Assembly (NCBI RefSeq): GCF_900143545.1 | Contig: NZ_FREV01000010.1 | Span: 23,271 to 87,270 of the forward strand | Origin: Loktanella sp. Alg231-35 | GTDB taxonomy: Bacteria > Pseudomonadota > Alphaproteobacteria > Rhodobacterales > Rhodobacteraceae | Length of the DNA stretch: 64,000 bases | Reading direction: 5' to 3' | Shown here: one piece after another, positions 18,028 to 26,825 of the stretch | How positions within the stretch are numbered: the stretch's first letter is position 1 | How the letters are laid out: each line of letters begins with the position of its first letter | The notes under the pieces: model-generated | Database searches by the model: none | What the model saw: the letters and a program-made list of their open reading frames with translations, nothing else | Told to the model about the DNA's origin: nothing | Made by a program: the position numbers and the translations under genes

Positions 18028-18615
18028 ATGGCAGGACGCCCAACAAATCGAGACGAACGGTATCTGCAGGTGATGCAGGCCCTTGTGCGCTGTGTCGCGC
18101 GTTTCGGACTGGAGGGTGCGACTTTGACCCAGATCGCAAAGGAGGCGGGGCTGACCCGCCCCTTGATCCGGCATCATCTGGGCAACCGCGAGGAAATGAT
18201 CGGGTACCTGACAGAATTCGTGATCTCTCGCTTTTCGGAACAAAACACCACCATGATAAGTGCCCTGCCAAAGCAGGAGCGGTCAACAGCACTTGTCCAG
18301 ATGCTGTTTTCAGAGAGTGCCGTGTCAGCCCCTGACATGGTGCTAGCCTTTGCATCACTTACGGCGCGCGCCACAGATGATGCGGACCTCCGAGCAAAAT
18401 GCAGAACATCGCTTTTGTCATTTGAAGATGCCATCGCAAAGATCCTGCGAGACGACCACCCTTCCGTCGACGATATCAGGATAGACGCGACAGCACATGG
18501 GATCGCGGCACTCTATTTTAACGTCACCTCACTCGCACCGCTTGCTATGCCTGAGAACAGGAAATCTCTGGCCAGTCTTGTTGCGCACAACCTCCTTGAA
18601 GATTTGAAAGATTAA
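18028..18615 (+). CDS. TetR-family transcriptional regulator
   Basis: A 195-residue repressor. The N-terminal helix-turn-helix reads TLTQIAKEAGLTRPLIRHHLGN (about 35-56), with RPTNRDERYLQVMQALVRC before it; the rest is the helical ligand domain. I use the ATG at 18028 (GAAGG upstream); an in-frame ATG at 18013 adds five residues. It heads the Rieske oxygenase operon, two bases before the next gene, and has palindromic operator-like DNA just upstream. Confidence 0.88.
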   Translation: MAGRPTNRDERYLQVMQALVRCVARFGLEGATLTQIAKEAGLTRPLIRHHLGNREEMIGYLTEFVISRFSEQNTTMISALPKQERSTALVQMLFSESAVSAPDMVLAFASLTARATDDADLRAKCRTSLLSFEDAIAKILRDDHPSVDDIRIDATAHGIAALYFNVTSLAPLAMPENRKSLASLVAHNLLEDLKD

Positions 18616-18617
18616 AC

Positions 18618-18869
18618 ATGAACCAGTCACGGATTCTAAACTACATCACCTTCGCCGCCCTGATGATCGCCACAGCGCTTGGCTATCAAGCTCTGTGGGG
18701 ACTTTTGTTCCTCTATTGGACGATCCCGAACTTTTATTCCGGCCACGCATTCCTTGTGTCCGATGTCACACGTGATGACGATCCAATCCTGTTTTGGTTG
18801 ATCCAGGTCGCTTGGGTGGTTCTAGGACTGATGCTGGTGGCGATCGATTTCATTCCCGTAGGAGGTTAA
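18618..18869 (+). CDS. Small two-helix membrane protein
   Basis: An 83-residue protein with two transmembrane helices (about 8-36 and 58-78) separated by a loop containing FYSGHAFLVSDVTRDDDP. It lies two bases after tetR and three before the Rieske gene, so it belongs to the operon. I do not recognise the family. A role in holding the oxygenase at the membrane or in moving its substrate is a guess from context. Confidence 0.65.
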   Translation: MNQSRILNYITFAALMIATALGYQALWGLLFLYWTIPNFYSGHAFLVSDVTRDDDPILFWLIQVAWVVLGLMLVAIDFIPVGG

Positions 18870-18872
18870 ATC

Positions 18873-20027
18873 ATGACACGCAAACTGCACTTGTTGCCTG
18901 TTGAGGCTTACACTTCGCGAGACTGGTTTGACCGCGAAATGCGCGACATCTTTTCGAAGACTTGGCGCTATGCGGGGTTCATGGAAGATGTTAGCGAACC
19001 GGGTCAGTACATCACCGTTCAAGCCGGGCTGAACAACATCTTTATCGTCATGGGCCGTGACCGCCGCTTGCGCGCCTTTCACAACATTTGTCGCCATCGG
19101 GGTACGCAATTGATCCGCGCCGTCGGCAAGACGCAAAAGGCGCTGACCTGTCCCTACCATGACTGGACTTACGATCTGGAAGGCAATCTAATCTCCATCC
19201 CGGAAGAAGAGGAAGAATTTGGCAAAGTCGACAAATCTTGTTTGGGTCTGAAACCGGCGCGTGTCGATATCTGGAAGTCGATGATCTTTGTGCATCCAGA
19301 TCCGGATGCACCTTCCATCGCCGAATGGTTTGGACCCGTTGAGCCGCATATCGGCCCGCATGTACCCGAGGAACTGGTTGAGTATGAAGACCTGAACACC
19401 AGCTACGAGATCAAGGCGAATTGGAAGATCGTCGTCGAAAACTACATTGACGTCTATCACCTGAGCCACCTGCATTCGAGCACCCTGCAGATGTATGATC
19501 ACAAGGCGGGGAAATTCCACTGGGAAGGTCCCCACTACATGTTTTGGGAGCCGCCGGTTGACGCGTTTCTGAAAGATCAGGAAAGCAAGCTGATCGCACC
19601 ACGCGTCATTCCCAAGGACATGAATGGTGCTTGGGTACCGATGCTGTTCCCCGGTATCGGACTGGCAGGATCTGAGGAAGGTTGGAACATATTTATTATT
19701 GAGCCTTTGGGTCCTGAATTGACACGGGTTTCAAATCGCGGACGGGTGTCAAACAGCTCCGGTTGGGAATTCACCAAGCAATCGATGAAATCCTCGATGT
19801 TCTGGACCAAGTTCGGCCTCAGCGGAAAATACGAGGCCCATGATGCCATGAGCGAAGACGACCCGATGGTCGCGGGCGATTTCACGGGAGAAGACATCTA
19901 CGCCTGCGAACAACAGCAGAAGTCTCTGAAATCCCCATACTTCGAAACCGGACCTGCCGCCGTTGGGGAAAGTCAGGTCGTTGAGCACCAGAGGGTTATT
20001 CTTGAATGGTTGGGAGATGATGAATGA
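18873..20027 (+). CDS. Rieske non-haem iron oxygenase, alpha subunit
   Basis: A 384-residue ring-hydroxylating-type oxygenase. The Rieske [2Fe-2S] centre is CRHRG (Cys73, His75) with CPYHDWTY (Cys93, His96). The mononuclear iron site is ENYIDVYHLSHLH: Asp193, His196 and His201, with a later Asp in GEDIYACEQQQKSL. GTAGGAGG precedes the ATG. No beta subunit is encoded, as in quaternary-amine and similar monooxygenases. It receives electrons from the reductase gene that overlaps it by four bases. The family demethylates or hydroxylates compounds such as glycine betaine, stachydrine or carnitine; substrate not determined here. Confidence 0.92.
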   Translation: MTRKLHLLPVEAYTSRDWFDREMRDIFSKTWRYAGFMEDVSEPGQYITVQAGLNNIFIVMGRDRRLRAFHNICRHRGTQLIRAVGKTQKALTCPYHDWTYDLEGNLISIPEEEEEFGKVDKSCLGLKPARVDIWKSMIFVHPDPDAPSIAEWFGPVEPHIGPHVPEELVEYEDLNTSYEIKANWKIVVENYIDVYHLSHLHSSTLQMYDHKAGKFHWEGPHYMFWEPPVDAFLKDQESKLIAPRVIPKDMNGAWVPMLFPGIGLAGSEEGWNIFIIEPLGPELTRVSNRGRVSNSSGWEFTKQSMKSSMFWTKFGLSGKYEAHDAMSEDDPMVAGDFTGEDIYACEQQQKSLKSPYFETGPAAVGESQVVEHQRVILEWLGDDE

Positions 20028-21088
20028 GCCAGCGCAATTTCCACCCCCTTACTATTCTGGGCACCCGCGAAGAGATCGGCGGCATGGCCAAGACGGTCAT
20101 GTTTGACGTGCCTGACGCCTTGCGCGAGACCTTTGCTTGGCGCGCGGGGCAACACCTCTCTTTCCGCTTTCTGATCAACGGCGAGGAGCAACGCCGGAGC
20201 TATTCGATTTCGTCCTCTCCCTTCACGGGTGATCCACTGCGGATCACCGTGAAGCGGGTTAAGGGTGGCGTGGTCAGCAACCACATCAATGACACAGGAC
20301 AAAAAGGCGACGTGATCGACGTGATGCCCCCTTTCGGCAGTTTCTGCCTTGATCCGGGCGAAAATACGCGGCGGACGCACTACTTCTTTGGCGCGGGTTC
20401 GGGCATAACACCACTTTACGCGATGCTCAGCTCGGTCATGGCGGCAGAGCCGAATTCGTTTGCCCATTTGGCTTATGGCAACAACAACGAAAAATCCGTT
20501 CTGCTGCTGGATGAGTTGAACACCGTCTGGGAAACAAATCCCGAACGAATGTCGATCCATCACGTGTTCTCTAAACCAGGCTTTTGGTCCAGCGCCGATT
20601 ATTGGCGTAAGGGCATTGTGGACAAACCGGTCATCGAAGCACTGATCGCCGAAAATCCCCCCTATGCGCAGGATGCTCAATACTACGTCTGCGGTCCCGG
20701 CGGGATGAATGCTGCGGTCAAGGCAGTCTTGATGTCACTCGATGTCCCTGCAGGGCGTATCCACATGGAAAGCTATGGCGGCGTTGGCGAAGTGGACACG
20801 AGTGTCGAGGGGATCGCCGCGACGGCCTCCGTCACATTGGGCGGCAAACAACATGTGGTCGACATAGCAAAGGGGCAGACCGTACTGGAAGCGGCAAAGG
20901 TTGCAGGATTGAAACCACCGTTTTCCTGTCAATCCGGTGTCTGCGGGGCTTGCCGCGCAACTTTGGCAGACGGCACTGTACACATGCTCGCTCGAATGGC
21001 GTTGGAGGACCGCGACATTTCCAAGGGCGCGATCCTTACATGCCAGTCTTTAGCCACGAGCGAGAAATTGACTGTTAAATATGACTAG
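20024..21088 (+). CDS. Oxygenase reductase: FAD/NAD(P)H domain with C-terminal [2Fe-2S] ferredoxin
   Basis: A 354-residue reductase. Seen: FAD motif RRSYSISSSP near 58, NAD(P)-binding FFGAGSGITPLYAM near 126, CGPGGM near 230, and a plant-type ferredoxin C-terminus CQSGVCGACRA with a fourth Cys in TCQSLA about 29 residues later. This is the PaaE/GbcB layout. ATGA overlap with the Rieske gene shows they form one two-component oxygenase. The next membrane-protein gene starts eight bases before its stop. Confidence 0.92.
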   Translation: MSQRNFHPLTILGTREEIGGMAKTVMFDVPDALRETFAWRAGQHLSFRFLINGEEQRRSYSISSSPFTGDPLRITVKRVKGGVVSNHINDTGQKGDVIDVMPPFGSFCLDPGENTRRTHYFFGAGSGITPLYAMLSSVMAAEPNSFAHLAYGNNNEKSVLLLDELNTVWETNPERMSIHHVFSKPGFWSSADYWRKGIVDKPVIEALIAENPPYAQDAQYYVCGPGGMNAAVKAVLMSLDVPAGRIHMESYGGVGEVDTSVEGIAATASVTLGGKQHVVDIAKGQTVLEAAKVAGLKPPFSCQSGVCGACRATLADGTVHMLARMALEDRDISKGAILTCQSLATSEKLTVKYD

Positions 21089-21626
21089 TTCGTTCAATGG
21101 TAAAGAGGCAGGTGCATTCTTTGTGGTCACTATCGCGCTTGCGCTTGGATCTTGGCCCGTCAGCTTTGCCTTGGGCGCCTACGGAGAAGTCTTTTACACG
21201 AGCGTTCTGACCATTTGGGTTGCCTCACTTGCCGCGCTCTTCGCGGGCGCCGTGATCGGGAAAACGACAGAAGGCGAAGCCTATTTCACATGGTGGGGGT
21301 TGCTATTGCTGCTGATCCCTACCCTTTCTCTTAGCAGCGGATACTGGTCACAAAGCGCGCCCGTTATTGCTAGTTTGGCGGAATGGGGAATTCTGCTTTC
21401 CTTGCCCTATATCGCTTACATTCTTCTGACTGTTTCGACCCAGGAAGCCTTTGATATCCAGGACAAACGTCTAATCTTTTGGGTGGTTGTTGGGTTTTTA
21501 GGATTGAATACGCTGTCCTACGCTGCTGGAGTGTTCAACTACACCTTTCTGACCTGCGATGATTTCATCGTTGCTGGCGATCAGGCTCCAAACAACTGTT
21601 GGAGCCTTGAGCCCAAGACTGAGTAA
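21081..21626 (+). CDS. Membrane protein with about five transmembrane helices, last gene of the Rieske operon
   Basis: A 181-residue protein with hydrophobic helices at about 12-32, 42-62, 72-90, 98-115 and 132-150, and a polar tail FLTCDDFIVAGDQAPNNC. I do not recognise it. It overlaps the reductase gene by eight bases. Together with the 83-residue protein at 18618 it suggests that the oxygenase works on a membrane-associated or membrane-crossing substrate; that is inference. Confidence 0.65.
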   Translation: MTSSFNGKEAGAFFVVTIALALGSWPVSFALGAYGEVFYTSVLTIWVASLAALFAGAVIGKTTEGEAYFTWWGLLLLLIPTLSLSSGYWSQSAPVIASLAEWGILLSLPYIAYILLTVSTQEAFDIQDKRLIFWVVVGFLGLNTLSYAAGVFNYTFLTCDDFIVAGDQAPNNCWSLEPKTE

Positions 21627-21968
21627 GTAATATCCGATCACTGCCGGTCAGTCGACTTGCAGTCTCTAACATTTTGAGCTCAACGCTGCTGTAGAAAGTG
21701 TTAGATGACACCGGAAGCTGCGAGAAGATGAACGACATCAACCAACCCCCAATTTTCGTGTACGTCGATTCACTCGAAGATTCTCCGCGCGAATTCGAGT
21801 CCAACACACAAGATAGTCGTCGCTAAAAGCCGCACCAGTCTGCGGTTCCTAAACCTCCACAGCGCCAACAGCGGCACGGGAAGTTGGGACCAAATCAACA
21901 ATTTTCTTGATCAGGAAGTCATAGGTCACGCCAATCACCTCGCCCGGACGGCCAGTTTCAACTCGTGA

Positions 21969-22211
21969 TTAAGTCTGACTGCGAGCGCCCCCGAATAGAT
22001 CAGTGACCACCAGGTAAACGGTCGCTCCCGATGCTAAATGCGGAAAGACCCGCCCACCAAGTGAGCCGTCGGCATACTGGCGTTGATCTGAAATGGTGCC
22101 GCAAAGGCCGCAAGTCCAAAAAATCACGAGTAAGACGCCAACAGCAGCTGATGAATTCAGACGGCCTGCAATGATCGCCCGTGACGTTTGTTCCTTTGAC
22201 CTTCCGTTCAT
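21969..22211 (-). pseudogene. Possible TctB-like remnant in the 600-base gap
   Basis: An 80-codon frame with two hydrophobic stretches (VGVLLVIFWTCGLCG and ASGATVYLVVTDLF) and a GRVFPHLA phrase that recalls the PGFFPRL motif of TctB. A stop at 21969 is followed in the same frame by a further 36 codons (to about 21853) including GEVIGVTYDFLIKKIVDLVP. The frame is half the usual TctB length. I read this as decayed transporter DNA; the rest of 21627-22220 shows nothing else. Confidence 0.3.
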
Positions 22212-22220
22212 CTGGTCGCT

Positions 22221-23399
22221 TTAAACCGTACCTTGATCTTTCAGCTTGGCAATGTCCTCTGGGGACAGACCTATCGATCCAAGGATATCTTCGGTATGTT
22301 GCCCTTTGTCAGGTGCCGACTGTCGCAGTTCGCCAAGACCTTCTGAGAACAGAACCGGATAACGCACCTGGAATGAGGTACCATCGCCTGTCTGGTCGGG
22401 CAGATCATGGAACATATCCCGAGCCTGCATATGTGGGTCTTCGAACAGGCGCAGGTCCTCGATCACGGGTGCCCAAGGCAGATCGGTCGGGTCAAAAATC
22501 AGTTCCCATTCGGCCAGGGTCTTTGATGCAAAGACCCGGCACAGCAGCGCGTGGGTTTCCTGTTTGGCAGCGTTTCGCTTTCGGTTTGTCGCAAAGCGCT
22601 CGTCAGACAATTCGGGAAATTCGTCTTTTAACAATTCCGCAAGGGAGATCCAAAACTTGTTCTCGAACAGGCCGATGGCAATGTTTTGGCCGTCTTTGGT
22701 CGGATAAGTATCATTGTCTGGCATTACAAACGGCATCTTGTCAGGATCGCCGCCACAGACTTCATGCGCGATGCGCACCAAGGGCGCGGTCCAAGCCGTA
22801 ATCGCATCCAGAATGGCGACGTCCAGATACTGGCCCTTCCCGCTTTGTTTTGAACTGGCAATCGCAATGCTCATCGATAAAGCTGCGTACATGGCCCCAG
22901 CATAATCGCTGAGACGAACGTTCGGGCGCGAAATCCGGGCATTCACCTGAGATGGAACGCCAAAATATCCTGAAAGCGCAAGGAAATCGATGTCGTGGCC
23001 GGCGCGTTTGGCATAAGGACCGGTTTGGCCGAACCCGCTGAGCGAGCAATAGACGATGTTGGGGTTGATCTCGCGCACCTGTTCCCACGAAAACCCCAGC
23101 CGTTCCATCACTCCGGGTCGGAAGCTTTCGACGATTGCGTCGGCGCTTTTGATCAATGTGGTGAAGAGTGCTTTGCCTTCGTCAGATTTGAGGTTCAGGG
23201 TCAGGGATTTCTTGTTGCGATTGAGGCGGGCGAACATGTCCTTGCCCAAATGTCGCCCAGTGTCACCCTCGACCGGTTCTTCGATCTTGATAACTTCCGC
23301 GCCAAGATCGGCGAGAAGTTGCGTTGCCATCGGACCAGGCAAAAGCCGGGACAGATCCAAAATTCGTACATCGTTCAGAAAAGACCAAGTATTTGCCAT
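22221..23399 (-). CDS. CaiB/BaiF family (class III) CoA-transferase
   Basis: A 392-residue CoA-transferase. Seen: VRILDLSRLLPGPMATQLLADLGAEVIK near the N-terminus, CSLSGFGQTGPYAKRAGHDIDF around residues 125-147 with the catalytic Asp of the GHD motif, and a C-terminal PWAPV region. These enzymes move CoA between carboxylic acids such as succinate, oxalate or carnitine derivatives. I use the ATG at 23399 after a GGGGG site; a start seven codons upstream is possible. It is divergent from a LysR gene at 23526 and probably feeds the beta-oxidation enzymes encoded further on. Confidence 0.9.
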   Translation of the reverse strand: MANTWSFLNDVRILDLSRLLPGPMATQLLADLGAEVIKIEEPVEGDTGRHLGKDMFARLNRNKKSLTLNLKSDEGKALFTTLIKSADAIVESFRPGVMERLGFSWEQVREINPNIVYCSLSGFGQTGPYAKRAGHDIDFLALSGYFGVPSQVNARISRPNVRLSDYAGAMYAALSMSIAIASSKQSGKGQYLDVAILDAITAWTAPLVRIAHEVCGGDPDKMPFVMPDNDTYPTKDGQNIAIGLFENKFWISLAELLKDEFPELSDERFATNRKRNAAKQETHALLCRVFASKTLAEWELIFDPTDLPWAPVIEDLRLFEDPHMQARDMFHDLPDQTGDGTSFQVRYPVLFSEGLGELRQSAPDKGQHTEDILGSIGLSPEDIAKLKDQGTV

Positions 23400-23525
23400 G
23401 TGTACCCCCATCGTCAGCACAACCTATACTGCGACCTCAATCAATCGTAAAATATGACTTTGTTGTCTTAGCGATAGGAAAACTATATGAGTTGGGCATC
23501 TGGGTAACTGCACTGAGGAGCAGCC

Positions 23526-24473
23526 ATGAATTCAAGGCAACTCCAGTACTTTGCCGCAATCGTTGAGTGCGCCAGTATCACCAAGGCGGCGCGAAAGCTG
23601 CGTATCGCCCAGCCAGCGTTGAGCCAGCACATTTCGAATTTGGAACATGAATTGGGCACCGATCTTTTGATCCGGTCGGCCAAGGGTGTCACGCCAACAC
23701 GCTCAGGCGATGTTCTGTATCAGCATGCGCTCAAAATCCTGTCTCAGCTTCAACATGCGGCTATTGAGGTCAGCAACGAGGCGATCACACCGCATGGTCG
23801 GGTTTCGATTGTGCTTCCTCCGATGTTGGGCGAGCATATTGCGCCCCTGCTAATGTTGGAGGTGGAGCGGGACTACCCCGATATTCAATTGGATGTGAAC
23901 GAGGCGCTGAGCCTGGACGGCATTCAATTCGTTCAAAGTGGGCGTGCCGATTTGGGGATTTTGTCAGGCAATTCATTTCCGCCAAAGTTGGGAACCTGGG
24001 AGCTCTATCAAGAACCGCTTTTTCTTGTGGATTCCAAAGGAAAACACATTGAAGATGAAACTGTGACGATGGTCGACGTCCTCAAAGCACCACTTGTCCT
24101 GAGCCGGCAGCGGCATGCTATTCGCCTAATGCTGGATTCAATTGCCGAAGAACAAGGCGTTGAATTCAATATCAAAATCCAATCTGATGCGTTTCGTCTT
24201 TACCGGGGGTACGTTCGGCGAGGACTGGCGGCAGCCGTCTGGCCCTGGCCCACGTTTTATGAGATGTGGCGCAGTGGCGATGTCCGGGCACGTCGTATAG
24301 TTGAACCAGACTTGGAGCGACAGATCTCGATCGCGTGGTCCAATGATTTACCAATGAGTGCTGCAACAGAAGTCGTGCGGGGGATGGTGGTTCGGTTGAC
24401 TGGCGACCTGCATCGCATGGGCATCATCACAGGCGAATTGTCGGATTTGTTCACGCAAACCAGTGACGCGTAA
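23526..24473 (+). CDS. LysR-type transcriptional regulator
   Basis: A 315-residue LysR regulator with MNSRQLQYFAAIVECASITKAA and LRIAQPALSQHISNLEHELG as the winged helix, then an effector domain. GAGGAGC precedes the ATG. It is divergent from the CaiB gene (127 bases between) and convergent with a tctC gene, with a shared hairpin terminator between them. Likely regulates the CoA-transferase and perhaps the neighbouring catabolic genes. Confidence 0.9.
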   Translation: MNSRQLQYFAAIVECASITKAARKLRIAQPALSQHISNLEHELGTDLLIRSAKGVTPTRSGDVLYQHALKILSQLQHAAIEVSNEAITPHGRVSIVLPPMLGEHIAPLLMLEVERDYPDIQLDVNEALSLDGIQFVQSGRADLGILSGNSFPPKLGTWELYQEPLFLVDSKGKHIEDETVTMVDVLKAPLVLSRQRHAIRLMLDSIAEEQGVEFNIKIQSDAFRLYRGYVRRGLAAAVWPWPTFYEMWRSGDVRARRIVEPDLERQISIAWSNDLPMSAATEVVRGMVVRLTGDLHRMGIITGELSDLFTQTSDA

Positions 24474-24480
24474 AGTCAAA

Positions 24481-24513
24481 AAAACCCACGTGCTTCTTAG
24501 GGCACATGGGTTT
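24481..24513. terminator. Bidirectional hairpin terminator between convergent genes
   Basis: AAAACCCACGTGC (24481-24493) pairs with GCACATGGGTTT (24502-24513) around an eight-base loop. One C-A mismatch on the plus strand becomes a G-T pair on the minus strand, so it should work best for the minus-strand tctC transcript, where A/T tracts flank both sides. Confidence 0.7.
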
Positions 24514-24539
24514 CAGGTTTCGGTGGGTAAGAACGCGCG

Positions 24540-25496
24540 TTAGTTCGACAGGGAATTCAACAGCGGTTCCGCATCCTTCTTAAGCCCGGACAGGGCAGCT
24601 TCTGCTCCATTCGCATCCGCGAACACTGGTGCCAGACCACGGGATTTCATAACTTCTGCAAAGCCGTCTTTCGCGGTCACGCCTTCCAGAACGCTTTGGA
24701 GATACGCAACAGCCTCGACCGGCGTTCCGGCGGGCGCCATCATCACCACAGGGGATGACACGTCGGCGGACCCAATACCCAATTCAGCAAGTGTTGGCAC
24801 GTCAGGATGCACTGGGTCTCTCTGGGCCGATGTCACGGCAAGAACACGTAGATCGTCAAATCCATCTGCCTGTTGAATGCCGATAATCCCGAAATCGACT
24901 TGTGATCCCAGCAATGCGGTACGGGCTTTTGCGCCACCTTTGAAGGGGACGTCCTGTGCTGCCAATCCATTCTTATCCAGGAAACTCAGGCCCGCGACAT
25001 GGAACGAGCCCCCGCGTCCGGAATGTGCCCAACGCAAGCTATCGGGCTGGCTCCGGATAGCCTCAACCAGTTGCTCGGCAGTTTCGTAAGGACTTGATGC
25101 GGGCACGATCACGGCGGATCTCAGAAGGCCAACCTGACCGATATAAGTAAAGTCGGCGAACGGATCGATATCGGTGTCTCGGGTCATTGTGGACAATATC
25201 AATGCCCCACCTGATGTGAGCATCACTGTATAGCCATCCGGGCGTGCAGATTTGACCGTTTGCGCACCGTTCAGACCACCCGAACCACCTACGTTAGCGA
25301 CGGTGATCGGAACCGGAACAGTGTCGCTTGCAGCATCTGCAACGGCACGGGCGATCGTATCGATACCGCCACCGGCACTGTAAGGCACGACAATGGCGAC
25401 AGGCTTTCTGGGAAAGTCCTGAGCGAATGCAGCTGTCGCGCCGAGCGCCATCGCAACCCCAGCGATCAGCGATAGAGATGTTTTATAAAGTCCCAT
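24540..25496 (-). CDS. TTT-type periplasmic binding protein (TctC/Bug), without adjacent TctAB
   Basis: A 318-residue secreted receptor. Signal peptide MGLYKTSLSLIAGVAMALGATAAFA, then VAIVVPYSAGGGIDTIARA, the Bug ligand motif, and GGSGGLNGAQ. It resembles the receptor at 13780 over its whole length (GLNGA, RPDGYTVMLTSGGALILSTMTRDTDID versus a near copy there), so the two are close paralogues. No tctA or tctB is next to it; it may use the TctAB encoded 10 kb away or act as a sensor, as known for orphan Bug proteins. Convergent with a LysR gene. Confidence 0.92.
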   Translation of the reverse strand: MGLYKTSLSLIAGVAMALGATAAFAQDFPRKPVAIVVPYSAGGGIDTIARAVADAASDTVPVPITVANVGGSGGLNGAQTVKSARPDGYTVMLTSGGALILSTMTRDTDIDPFADFTYIGQVGLLRSAVIVPASSPYETAEQLVEAIRSQPDSLRWAHSGRGGSFHVAGLSFLDKNGLAAQDVPFKGGAKARTALLGSQVDFGIIGIQQADGFDDLRVLAVTSAQRDPVHPDVPTLAELGIGSADVSSPVVMMAPAGTPVEAVAYLQSVLEGVTAKDGFAEVMKSRGLAPVFADANGAEAALSGLKKDAEPLLNSLSN

Positions 25497-25619
25497 TTAT
25501 TCCTCCCAAAGTGGTTTGGATAACTCAACGAAGTTTGATGTCCTTCGATACATCTTGCGTGCGTCACAAGGAAATACGATGATTATATCGCCCTCATAAC
25601 ATTTTCGGATAACTCAATC

Positions 25620-26825
25620 TCAAACACGCTCCAGCGCAATTGCGATGCCCTGACCGACGCCAATGCACATGGTACACAGCGCGATTTTGCCACCCGAAAA
25701 GTGCAATTGCTGCGTTGCGGTTTGGACAAGCCGGGCCCCGGACATACCCAGAGGGTGACCAAGAGCAATCGCGCCGCCGTTCGGATTTACATGCTCTGCG
25801 TCATCTGCCAACCCAAGTGCACGGGTCACGGCAAGCCCTTGGGCTGCGAAGGCTTCGTTCAGCTCGATCACATCAACCTGCCCGATATTCAAACCCAGTC
25901 GCGCCAACAGCTTTTCGGTGGCCGGGGCCGGACCAAAGCCCATGATGCGTGGGGCGACGCCTGCAGCGGCCACACCAAGCACACGCGCGCGTGGTGTCAG
26001 CCCGTGCCTTTTCACTGCAGCCTCGCTGGCCACGATGATTGCTGCCGCACCATCATTTACGCCTGATGCATTGCCGGCTGTCACACTGCCGCCTTCCCGG
26101 AACGGCGCGACTAATTTGCCCAATGCCTCGGCGGTCGTTTGTGGACGCAGATGTTCATCTTGATCCAATCGCATCGGGTCGCCGCGCCGCTGCGGCACGG
26201 AAACCGCAACGATTTCCTCCGCAAAAATCTCGCCGGATTGTGCAGCCGCCGCCCGTTGCTGTGAGCGCAAAGCAAAGGCATCCTGATCTTCCCGCGAGAT
26301 ACCGAAATCCTCAGCCACGTTTTCTGCGGTTTCAGGCATTGAATCTACGCCGTATTGCGCCTTCATCAACTTGTTGACGAACCGCCAGCCAATTGTGGTG
26401 TCAAAGATCTCGGCCGATCTTGAAAAGGCCTTTTCTGCTTTGGGCATCACAAAGGGTGATCGGCTCATACTTTCGACACCGCCCGCAATCATCAGATCGC
26501 AGTCGCCGGACTTGATTGCCCGTGCCGCAGTTCCTACGGCATCGATGCCGGATCCACACAACCGGTTAACTGTGCTGCCAGATACCCGGTCAGGCAATCC
26601 CGCCAGCAAGGCCGACATGCGCGCTACGTTGCGGTTGTCTTCGCCTGCTTGATTGGCACAGCCGAAAATCACATCGTCCACAGCATCCCAATCGACATCA
26701 GGGTTTCGTTCCATAAGCGCCCTGAGGGGCAAGGCGCCGAGATCATCGGTACGAATCGACGAAAGCGCGCCGCCATAGCGGCCGATTGGCGTGCGGATGG
26801 CGTCGCAGATATAGGCTTCGGTCAC
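25620..26825 (-). CDS. Thiolase, 3-oxoadipyl-CoA thiolase (PcaF/PaaJ)-like
   Basis: A 401-residue thiolase. Catalytic residues are present: Cys90 in NRLCGSG, the His of GGAIALGHPLGMSGARL and the Cys of CTMCIGVGQG. Phrases such as EAYICDAIRTPIGRYGGALS and GVDSMPETAENVAEDF are those of 3-oxoadipyl-CoA thiolases, which split a six-carbon dicarboxyl-CoA into succinyl-CoA and acetyl-CoA. Its stop and start overlap the acyl-CoA dehydrogenase gene by four bases, placing it last in the ligase-dehydrogenase-thiolase operon. This hints that the pathway substrate carries a second carboxylate. Confidence 0.9.
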   Translation of the reverse strand: MTEAYICDAIRTPIGRYGGALSSIRTDDLGALPLRALMERNPDVDWDAVDDVIFGCANQAGEDNRNVARMSALLAGLPDRVSGSTVNRLCGSGIDAVGTAARAIKSGDCDLMIAGGVESMSRSPFVMPKAEKAFSRSAEIFDTTIGWRFVNKLMKAQYGVDSMPETAENVAEDFGISREDQDAFALRSQQRAAAAQSGEIFAEEIVAVSVPQRRGDPMRLDQDEHLRPQTTAEALGKLVAPFREGGSVTAGNASGVNDGAAAIIVASEAAVKRHGLTPRARVLGVAAAGVAPRIMGFGPAPATEKLLARLGLNIGQVDVIELNEAFAAQGLAVTRALGLADDAEHVNPNGGAIALGHPLGMSGARLVQTATQQLHFSGGKIALCTMCIGVGQGIAIALERV

